From contig CAWGMT010000011.1 in NCBI GenBank assembly GCA_963823675.1, positions 496,001-560,000 of the forward strand: 64,000 nucleotides of DNA. Direction: 5' to 3'. Positions 28,194 through 36,225 of the stretch are shown piece after piece; the first letter of the stretch is position 1, and each line of letters starts with the position of its first letter. The position numbers and the translations under genes are program-made. Source of the stretch: CAWGMT01 sp963823675. Its GTDB lineage: Bacteria; Planctomycetota; Planctomycetia; Isosphaerales; Isosphaeraceae. The notes beneath the pieces were generated by a model. The model was not told the origin of the DNA, ran no database searches, and worked only from the letters and a program-made list of their open reading frames with translations.

Positions 28194-28717
28194 GGCTTGG
28201 GTGCTGCCGGTGTCGCGGCCGGGACGAACTTGTTCACGTCGATCGTGACCGCCTGCGATGTGCCCAGAATATCCCGGCGATACCAGTGGGGATAACCCAG
28301 CTTGGCATCAGGGCTGAACCTCATCACGACCTTCGTTCCCGGGGGTTGGCCGAATGGCTTCTCGGTCTTGAGCTGGGCGAGCTCATCGGAGATCGTCACA
28401 AACAGTCCGTCCACTCCAAAAAAGCGCGGTGAGCCGGGGTGAAGCTCGATCCGACGCCCATCCGGCTCGATCGCGTCGATTTTGCGCACCTCGCCAGCCT
28501 GAACCGTCACGACATAATGCGCATTGTTCGGGCCGGTCACCGACCAATCAAGCTCGTAATCACGGATGCCGGCCGAAGACCAGAGATGTTTGGCCTGATC
28601 GACCGCCACGGGAGTTACGACCTGGCCTCGGTCGCAGCCGGCCATTGTCCCTAGCACTGCCAGAATGATGAGCGTTCCGATTCCGCGCTGCAAGCGGAGT
28701 GGCGAGGTTGTATTCAT
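28190..28717 (-). CDS. Lipoprotein, DUF6174-like
   Basis: 175 residues. The N-terminal hydrophobic segment ends in a lipobox (GTMAGC), so the mature protein is predicted to be lipid-anchored. The body has RDYELDWSVTGPNNAHYVVTVQAGEV, FFGVDGLFVTI and a C-terminal AVTIDVNKFVPA, a pattern I associate with DUF6174 proteins. Its start touches the previous stop (TGATG), so it is probably translationally coupled. A role beside the GTPase protein is inferred from position only. Confidence 0.72.
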   Translation of the reverse strand: MNTTSPLRLQRGIGTLIILAVLGTMAGCDRGQVVTPVAVDQAKHLWSSAGIRDYELDWSVTGPNNAHYVVTVQAGEVRKIDAIEPDGRRIELHPGSPRFFGVDGLFVTISDELAQLKTEKPFGQPPGTKVVMRFSPDAKLGYPHWYRRDILGTSQAVTIDVNKFVPAATPAAPKP

Positions 28718-29421
28718 CAGTGTTGCTCCCTGCTGGATAGGATCAAGGCCGAGCTGTCCAGAATGACACCGGCCAGTTTGGGCAGTGCCACCAGGTCAAA
28801 TTGGTTTGCATTGTCGAATGCCCAGGTCGCGACCGAAGCTCGGCAGCGGACGCGCCTGGGCAGCACGCGCCAGACCTCCCGCGCCAGCGTGTCGATCGGC
28901 TCAGCCGATTGTACGATGACATGGCGGCCGCGCGACAGGGCCGCGACGGCCTGAGTGACTCGGTCTTGTTGCGTGGGGCACGAGCGACAGGCATGTCCAG
29001 CCACATGCAGCGGCGGATTGATCCGGCCGTACGAGGGCAAAGGCGTTCCCAGGTCGGCGGCTGTCCAGTGGCGTCGCAGGTCACCGCTGAAGACGAAAGG
29101 GTTGCCGCCAGACCACCAGTAGGTCCAGGCACCCACGAACAGGGCGTGAAACGCCAGAGCGCCCGGGCGGTCCCGATCGTCGCACCCCTGCGCGGAAACG
29201 CCCACGATCATCCATGACCCGCATCTCAATCGGAGCGCGAACAGACCGTCGGCCTCGGGAGCTCCCATCGGCCGCTCGCCATAGCGCTGGCTTGCACTCC
29301 GGAGCGCGGCCAGCCACTCCGGTCGACACCCAGACGAGCGAGCCAGCACCGCGTAACCCCGATTCCAGAAAGGAAAGGAACCGTAGACGGCTTGTTCCAG
29401 CCGGACTTTTCGAGATCCCAT
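28717..29421 (-). CDS. 234-aa protein of GTPase operon, possibly GAP1-like N-terminal domain
   Basis: The opening EQAVYGSFPFWNRGYAVLARSSG and later GDLRRHWTAADLG, LPSYGRINPPLHVAGHACRSCP are unusual. The opening resembles the N-terminal domain of 'GTPase-associated protein 1' (GAP1), proteins encoded next to conflict-type GTPases; this is tentative. It is placed between the GTPase gene (ends 29444) and the lipoprotein gene, with 22 nt and 1 nt overlap respectively. No TM segments were seen. It may be an adaptor for the GTPase. Confidence 0.6.
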   Translation of the reverse strand: MGSRKVRLEQAVYGSFPFWNRGYAVLARSSGCRPEWLAALRSASQRYGERPMGAPEADGLFALRLRCGSWMIVGVSAQGCDDRDRPGALAFHALFVGAWTYWWSGGNPFVFSGDLRRHWTAADLGTPLPSYGRINPPLHVAGHACRSCPTQQDRVTQAVAALSRGRHVIVQSAEPIDTLAREVWRVLPRRVRCRASVATWAFDNANQFDLVALPKLAGVILDSSALILSSREQH

Positions 29422-29443
29422 GCCTTTGGTGCGTACCTCGTGC

Positions 29444-31817
29444 TCACTCAGGCTGGCTCAAGGTGGGAACGTTGAAGTCGGAGGCAAATACCAGGGTCGT
29501 TCGTCCACCCTTGGTCGGCTTGATGGTTCCGGAAAGCAGTCGCATCGCCAGCGGGTCGCCCTGCCGGCTGTGGAGCACATAGACCTCGCTGGCCGACCAG
29601 TCGTAGTCGATGATCCGGATCGTGATCGGATCGCCCAGCTTCCAGGTGATCGGCTGGGGAAACGTGTAGTCCCAGATCGGCCGGTGCGAGTCGCGGAATC
29701 ACCGACGACGGACCATAGACCGAGCCGGCCACCTCGATCACGACGCCCAGGTCGGGAGCCCCGCCGGCAAGGTACTTGCCAACCGCCGGCTCGACTTCTC
29801 CGCGGCGCAGGGTCACGTGATACTGGCCGGGCACGGAGACCTTGTCCCACCAGTCGAGATAATGCTGGGCGTCGGCCGCGTGACGGCCCTCGGGCTGGTC
29901 GCGAAGATAGTCACGCAGCCGGTGGGCGACCTCGGCGACGTCGTCGGGATGCGCCGTCGCGTGATCATAAGCCTGGCGGTAGGCGTAGTCGTCCCACTCG
30001 CGGAGGACGCGGTCCTTGGCCTCCATGGCCTCGCTGATAAAGTGACCGCCCGTCTGGTGCATTTTCAGATAATCTTGATAGCGCTCGATGCGAGTCGCAA
30101 ACTGGGTGGGAAACTGCCGCGAATAGTCGCGGGCTTGCTCGATGTCGCGCTCGTCGAGTCGCTTGAGATATTCATCCAGCCGGTGCTGGACGTCGGCGCG
30201 CACCGGGCTGTCGCGCATGGTCGGCGAGGAACTGACGGGCACGCTCGATCTGATCGGTCAACGAAACATTGGGCAGCGATTCCGAGCGGATCAGGTCGTC
30301 GAGAATCTGCCGCTCCTGGGCGGATCGGCGGGCCGCTAACTCGTTCTTCAGCGGCCGGGCCAGCCGGAGTGCCTCGGCCCGATGGGAGGTCTCGGGATAC
30401 TCGCGCAGGAATTCGTCGATCGCCGCCAGGGCTGTTGCGGGGTCGTCGATCGGCAGCCAGCGAGAGCGCCTCGCCCTGAACCGCCTTCCAGCGCTCGTCG
30501 TGCCGGAGATGCTCCTGGGCTTCCTCGACCTTCCGGATCGCCCGGGTCAGTTGCGGCGCCTGGTCCTTGAGCTGCCCGAGCCGTTCCGGAAGATCGGCCG
30601 GCGCAGTGCCGTTGGCGACCTGAACATCGGCGGCCTTGATCAACCATTCGACCTTCTTCAACCGGGCCTGACGATCCAGCGCCGGCCAGAAGACCGGCAG
30701 CGAGGGATGCCATTCCAGGAGATCCGACCAGCGTCTGGCCACCGCCGGAGCGGCACTGTCGCTGCCCCGCTCGAAGGCCGCCGCGCGCTGGAATGCCAGG
30801 AAGTCCGATCCCGCCAGCAGGCCCAGGCTCAGGACAACCAGGGCAGCCAGCTTCAGAACACGCCGCCGCTTAAGCCTGCGTCTGAGGGCCTTGAGCTTGC
30901 CACGGAACTCGAAGGACCGATTCGATCGAGGATACCGCCGCTCGTAGGCCGCCACACACCGTTCCAGGCGGCGCAGGATCGTCACTTGCCAGGTCCCAGA
31001 GCAACGTCATCTCGGCCCGGTCACGAGCTTCGAGCTGGTCAGCGATCCAGCCCAGCGGTCCCTCGAGGCCCAGCGGCACGAGCTCGGCCGGCGGGCGGTT
31101 GCCGGTAGCGCCCAGACCGAAGGAGCTCACCGCGAAGATCGCGCCATCGGGCGCGTGTTCCGCCAGGGCGTGCTGCGTCATGCCGTAGCGCTCATCCACC
31201 AGCCGCTCGACAAACTCCGCGCTCAGGGCGCGTTGCGGGTCGAGCTCAGGGTTCGTCGCGGCGAGGCCCGCCAGCACCCGGTCAAACTTGGTCAACAACA
31301 GAGCGACCGGCCGTCCCAGCAAGAGGTCGTCCGAACGATCGATGTACCGCTCGAGCAGGTTTTCGACTTCCTGCTGCCTCCGCCTTCTTTCCGACGGATC
31401 GGTCGAGCCCTCGGGATCCAGACACAGCAAAACCGCGTCGCAGTCGGCGAAGAACTCCTGGATCGGCTCTTCGCTGCCCAGCGTGACGTGCTCGCCCTGA
31501 TAATCTTTGACGATGAGCTCGAACCGCGCGGGGCCGTGATAGAGCCGCAGCTTCAGTTCGGTCTCGGCCAGCGAGCCGGCCATCGACTGGCCCGACTCGA
31601 TCTGGGCGATCTTCTCCGCGAGATACTCGGCCGTCTGAGCGTCGGCCGCCGCCATCCGCAGCCCGGGCACTCGCCCACTCGACGCCTCGCGGTAAAACAT
31701 CGCCAGCAGCGTCGTCTTGCCCACGTTGCGATGACCAAAAAGGGCAATCCGCTTCGGCCCGGTCAGCCGCGCTTCCAGAGCGTCGAGCCGGCTCGTGCCG
31801 CGTTTGGTCATCTTCAT
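29444..31817 (-). CDS. Membrane-linked P-loop GTPase with C-terminal helical region, multiply frameshifted
   Basis: The first frame (30870-31817, start MKMTKRGTSRLD after GAGAGG) is a GTPase: P-loop LFGHRNVGKTTLLAMFY, IVKDYQGEHVTLG (switch II position, Gly-containing), AVLLCLDPEG and LLTKFDRV. The chain then continues in three further frames. The order is a basic stretch with a TM helix (VLKLAALVVLSLGLLAG); helices with WKAVQGEALSLA and DEFLREYPETSHRAEALRLARP; then HRLDEYLKRLDERDIEQARDYS and a beta-rich end (DPITIRIIDYDW, VYVLHSRQGDPLAMRL) stopping at 29444. Shifts are placed near 30990, 30445, 30210 and 29700. Total length is about 790 aa. Confidence 0.75.
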
Positions 31818-31920
31818 GCCCCGGTCCTCTCGCATAATCGCTACCCGCACGATTGAGCTGATTCTGTCTTCCCGCCTGGCTTTCCCCCAACAAGAATCAT
31901 CGGTCCGCCGCGCCCGTCGC

Positions 31921-32936
31921 TCAAGCGACGCTCTTGCTTTGCCGCAAGTGCAGAACCCACCGAATTGGCCAGAAGAATGGCCGGAACACCCAGCGGATCG
32001 GCAATCCGACGATCACCAGTAACGACAGGACCACGACGAGTCCGGCCATCGCCATTCCCAGGTATCGGAGGATCGCGAAATCGAGCCCGTAGGCGGCAAG
32101 GGCCTGTCCGATCGATCCCTCGATCCCCGCGCCGCCCCGCCGCCGACCGCCGAGGCAAGCTGAATACCGGCTTTGGCAAACTCGCGCACGGCGAACTCGG
32201 TGGCCCGGCCCGCGTAATCGACAAACTTCTCGGGATTGGCCAGGAAGGCCGCGAGAATTCCAGCCGCTGCCAGCTTCTTCTTGTGAGGCAGAACCGAATT
32301 CGTAAAGAACGACCAACCCCCGCGGCCCGCCTTGCGCAGCACGCTCAGGCTCTCTGGGCCCTCCTTGACCAGAACCTCGGCGACATCGTCGCCGAAAACG
32401 CGAACGGCCGTCATGCCTTCCGGGCCCAGCCGCCGGATCATCGACTCGGCTTCCGCCGGATACCGCCGGGCCAGCACTTGTGCAGTCTCGCCCAGCTCAA
32501 CCACCAGCCGCTTTTCGGCCGGCTTGAGTGCGGCGAAGGTGCGCAGGGCCTGCGGGATCCTGCTTGAGTAATCGGGAGAAGCGGGCTTGAAGCAGGGCCT
32601 CGCTCGGCTGCTCAAGTCTGCGTCCGGCGCGAGCGAGCTCGTCGGACCGGCGGACCAGGTGCTCGAGCCCTTCATCGGCTTCGTGGGAGAGGAACAAACG
32701 GCCGGCACCTCGCATCTCGGCGCGTGCGCCGTCCGATCCGCGCACGAGCTGCTTGCCGCCGGCCTTGGCCTCGACGATCACCTCCTGCACGACGTCGTCA
32801 AGCCAGGAGAGCTTGCCCGCCCAAACGTTGCCGGGCTGGGCCAAGATCAGCACGGCGAGCCCGAAAAGCCACGCCAGGGCGCAAGCTTGGCGACGCTGCT
32901 CGATCCGCCATGACGGTCTTCGAGAACGGATGTCAT
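31921..32936 (-). CDS. Exported/membrane protein upstream of the GTPase, frameshifted
   Basis: Three frames join into one protein. There is an N-terminal signal-like segment (ALAWLFGLAVLILAQPGNVWAG), a helical region (LSWLDDVVQEVIVEAKAGGKQL, LKPAEKRLVVELGETAQVLARRYP, VFGDDVAEVLVKEGPESL), a hydrophobic helix (LAAAGILAAFLANP), and a C-terminal TM segment (GLVVVLSLLVIVGLPIRW) ending at 31921. Shifts lie near 32555, near 32125 and probably near 32900. The family is not recognised. It is the first gene of the GTPase operon, so a membrane platform role is plausible. Confidence 0.62.
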
Positions 32937-33028
32937 CGGTTCGATTCCTTGTCTTTGCTGACGGCTCTTCGTCATGACGGCAATCGTTCGGTTCTCTACA
33001 GAGCGTTGCATAAAGAAGGAAAGTCTCG

Positions 33029-33190
33029 GAGGCGGGCAGGGACGCCCGCCCCACTGGAAGATCCCTGGATTCCCCCAGTGGGGCGGGCCTCTGTGCCCGC
33101 CGCGTTTCCGAGGCGGGCCGGGACGCCCGCCCCGCTGGAAGATCCCTGGATTCTCCCAGTGGGGCGGGCCTCTGTGCCCGCCGCTTTTCG
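33029..33190. repeat. Two tandem copies of an 81-bp palindromic repeat
   Basis: Units 33029-33109 and 33110-33190 differ at only a few positions. Each unit has internal inverted arms (GGGACGCCCGCCCC near its start, GGGGCGGGCCTCTG near its end). This looks like a REP/MITE-type element duplicated in tandem just upstream of the GTPase operon. Confidence 0.8.
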
Positions 33191-34604
33191 GCCAGGAGGT
33201 CTCCGGCTTTCTGCAACGCACTGTAAGCTATTCGACTTGTGGATCAATTTGTTCTTGGCGTGGAACTCCACGCCATGATTGATTATGAACGATTGTGCGT
33301 CGATAAATACCCAGGTGGGAGCAAAATCGGCGCGTGGTCGTCGGGAGCGTGACGGTGGACGGCATCAATGACGACAGCAAGGGATGGGTAAAGTCGGCCG
33401 GGTAGCCGCGAATGCTGCGGCAGATTCTGCCTGGCGGCGTGAGCCCCAGGTCTGTCTCTCGCGATGTTCTGCGGGCATGGTAGCCAATGAGAGCCAGTGA
33501 GAGGAATCCACTGGTTTTTTTCCGTTTTGCCCGCCCACGGTTCTCAGCCCCGGGCAATGGGCTGGCCGGCACGCCCTCGAGGGGCAAGGAAATGAGGATT
33601 TGATCTTAACCACGAATAGCACGAATCTTACGAATGGGATCGTCTTCTGGGTGTCGCCCCACAACCCCGTCCTGATGACAGGTTTCGACAGTCACTCGAT
33701 AGTCCAGTCTTGCGTCTCAATTCGCGAGATTCGTGTTTTCTGCGTCATCAACTCCGATTCGTTGACGACGGAGAACCGGCATCTGCGAACCGGCGGGATC
33801 GTGGCGGCGACCTGGCGGTCCCTGAAGAAAACCGTGTGCGCACTCTCCCTATTTTGCTTATTCTCGCTACATATAATATGCGCTGATTTTCAGATTTCAT
33901 TAAAGCGCGCACGCCGTTTGGTGGCTGAAATCTGATCGGATCATTCTGTCCAGATTGGACTTAAATTTTTTTCAAAGTTTTTTTCGGGCGTTCACTGTTT
34001 GTAAATGCGACAACGCAAAGACGCGGCGGCACGATGTGCAAGCGTATCGGATCTGTGTTTTATGCCGAATTTAATGAGCGAGCGATGTGCAGATTATCCA
34101 GTCTGCCGTCTGTTGGAGTAATGTCACCTTTTGGCCCTAGCGACGAAAAGATAGAACTTGCCGGCTACGGACGTCTCTTCGATTTCGCAGGCGTGGAACC
34201 GAGCGTGATTTCCCGCTCGGTCCCATTCTACTGCGAACTCTCTCGATCGCCGAATCCTTAGCCGTCGTCGCGGCGACCACGGGTGACAGGAGGTTAGCCT
34301 CGCCCGAAGTTCAATCGTACTTGCCCTCAGTCGATTTGGAATCGCCGATCGCTTTGGAGACGGCTTGCCAGGAGTGAAGCCGGTCGGTGATCCGTCTGCT
34401 GTGTTATCCCAGCCATTTTCAGTCGTCCTGGTACGGCGCCAGATGCGATCTGGGGTCAGGCTAACACGCCCGGCAAGGTTGGCTTGGCCGAACGGATTCT
34501 GATGCTGAGCTCGCGCCGATCGGGGTTCAAGCACCTCCTTGGGGAACGAGCCTGCGACGTGGGACCAGGAGAAGGCATGGGGTATTGGGCTCTCTCCGAT
34601 ACGA
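33191..34604. other. 1.4-kb gap bordering the defence island
   Basis: No convincing gene. Around 33600-33770 there are several copies of a short ACGAAT/ATTCGT-type repeat typical of degenerate non-coding repeats. 33850-34010 is clearly AT-rich compared with its surroundings, and includes TACATATAATATG and runs of T, with an inverted pair around GATTTCAGATTTC / GAAATCTGATC. It could hold a promoter or mark the edge of transferred DNA. Confidence 0.5.
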
Positions 34605-35405
34605 TCACGAGCCCAAGAGGGCCCGATCAGAATCGAACGATTGCAAGAAGGCGTCCAACTGGATCGCCAGGTCGATCACCGCGGGCCACGATGTCCCGAG
34701 GACCAAACCCTGCGAATGGGCCAGCCTATCTCGCAGTTTCTCGGCGTCACTTAAGAATTCTTCCATCTTTGCCTTGGATTTGAAGCCCAAGCTGGCACTA
34801 GCGACTTTCTTGAGGATCAGGTCCCGTTTGTCACAAATCTGAAGGCAGTCGGCGACGTCAATCTCCTCGTTTCGCTTGACGCGCTCCTCATAAATCCTCC
34901 GAGCAGCGTCCAGGCGCTTCGGATGAAGGGCGTCCTGATATGAATCGTCCGGGTAGGATCGACGGACCAAGGTCAGCAGGTACATGTCGAGCAGACTGAC
35001 CAAGCCGAAAAGGAGCATCCTGACCGGCGACTTCTGGAGGTCGGCCAACGTGACGATGCTGTTCAGCTTCGCTCTTTCAAGGACGAATAGATGCCCCGCA
35101 GTCTTCATCAAAGGGAGCAGATCGATCAGCGGAGTGGTCGATGAAACGATCTCGGTCGACTCGATTTGGCGACCGTGGGCATCGCACGTCCCATCCCCGA
35201 GCTCTTCCCGGCGGACGTAGCGGGTAATCCTTTCGCCGTCGGTGAGGCCCATCACGTCGAACTTCCGAATCTCCATTTGGGCACGTACTTCAGACGCCTC
35301 TTGATCGAGCCTACACGTTTCCAGTGGAGTTGAGATGTGGCAGACGAGGAGAGAGTCGTCAAGCGTCTTGCGCAGTTGCAAGGGAGGAGAAAGTCGCCGG
35401 TTCAT
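34605..35405 (-). CDS. CBS-like domain protein with C-terminal HEPN-like motif, defence-island member
   Basis: 266 residues. Residues ~20-135 show two CBS-like halves: PLETCRLDQEASEVRAQM...VMGLTDGERITRYVRREEL, and VSSTTPLIDLLPLMKTAGHLFVLERAKLNSIVTLADL. These folds usually bind adenine nucleotides. The all-helical C-terminus holds KLRDRLAHSQ, an R-x4-H arrangement as in HEPN ribonucleases, preceded by long helices (RIYEERVKRNEEIDVADCLQICDKR). It is the last gene of the drm operon, 7 nt after drmC. Catalytic activity and nucleotide binding are inferred from motifs alone; a non-catalytic HEPN is possible. Confidence 0.72.
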   Translation of the reverse strand: MNRRLSPPLQLRKTLDDSLLVCHISTPLETCRLDQEASEVRAQMEIRKFDVMGLTDGERITRYVRREELGDGTCDAHGRQIESTEIVSSTTPLIDLLPLMKTAGHLFVLERAKLNSIVTLADLQKSPVRMLLFGLVSLLDMYLLTLVRRSYPDDSYQDALHPKRLDAARRIYEERVKRNEEIDVADCLQICDKRDLILKKVASASLGFKSKAKMEEFLSDAEKLRDRLAHSQGLVLGTSWPAVIDLAIQLDAFLQSFDSDRALLGS

Positions 35406-35412
35406 AAGAGCC

Positions 35413-36225
35413 TCAGTATTTTACCAGGAGACCTTCTTGAATCAGTTGCCCGAAGAGAGCTTCGATCTGCTTGGGCGCCTTGCCGCCCGCGATGAGCACG
35501 CCGAGTTCCATGTTAAGGTTGAAGGCGTATGTCGTGAGGTTCGCACTCGACAGGAATAGCTGGTTGCCATCTCCGACCACGCACTTGACGTGCAGCATGC
35601 TGAGCCTGCCCGATTCGTCGGCCTTGCGGTTCGCCTTGGGCCAGTAGTAGACCCTCGAGCAGCTCACCACCTCGTCGCCCAATGCTTGGAGCGTCGAATA
35701 CTCGTTCTGGACGTCGAGCTTGTTCGGAGTCTCGACCACAACGGTGATCGTCACACCTCGCTTGGCCGCTCGTACAACCGCATCTTGGATGTTGGGAATC
35801 GAGTATACAGCGTAGCTCACGAGCAAGATTCGGCTCTGTGCCGAGTTCAAAACCTGAAGGATCGCCTGCTCCGTTTGCCGCAGTGGGACGACATTCGTGG
35901 CCGGTCCCGTCCAGACCAACTCGATTGCCTGCCGATCTCGATGGGTCTGCTCTTGTTGAGCCGCTGCCAGAATTGCCAGGGAAACCGCACGGGGGGTCAC
36001 GGAGGCCGCATGAGTGGTCCAGTGATCGAGGAACTGGCTCACCACATTCCGATAGTGGGCATGGGGAATGGACTGAACGGCTCGAAGTCGGGTCGAAGTC
36101 CAGTCGGAGGGGTCGCATCCGCCGATGGTTTCCGCAAGGGATAGCAGGATTGGCTCGGGCAGCACCGCTGCCAGCCGGCTCACCTCGATCGCCATCTTCA
36201 AGTCACTATCGCTCATAGCTCTCAC
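35413..36225 (-). CDS. drmC: PLD-family nuclease, DISARM DrmC
   Basis: 270 residues. The C-terminal domain has the PLD motif HVKCVVGDGNQLFLSSANLT (H-x-K...D) and the substrate-loop feature ILLVSYAVYSIPNIQDAV typical of DrmC-type PLD proteins. The N-terminal ~100 residues are helical (MAIEVSRLAAVLPEPILLSLAE...). Only one clear HxK motif is present, as expected for a protein acting as a dimer. The start overlaps the end of the helicase gene by 20 nt, indicating tight coupling. Confidence 0.85.
   Translation of the reverse strand: MRAMSDSDLKMAIEVSRLAAVLPEPILLSLAETIGGCDPSDWTSTRLRAVQSIPHAHYRNVVSQFLDHWTTHAASVTPRAVSLAILAAAQQEQTHRDRQAIELVWTGPATNVVPLRQTEQAILQVLNSAQSRILLVSYAVYSIPNIQDAVVRAAKRGVTITVVVETPNKLDVQNEYSTLQALGDEVVSCSRVYYWPKANRKADESGRLSMLHVKCVVGDGNQLFLSSANLTTYAFNLNMELGVLIAGGKAPKQIEALFGQLIQEGLLVKY

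Noticed and set aside
33600..33935. ORF of 111 codons in the gap before the defence island
   Set aside because: It consists of degenerate ACGAAT/ATTCGT repeats and lacks a ribosome-binding site and protein-like composition.
34124..34534. Minus-strand ORF of 136 codons just downstream of the CBS-HEPN gene
   Set aside because: Composition is Arg/Pro/Thr-rich without any motif, and the frame lacks a ribosome-binding site.
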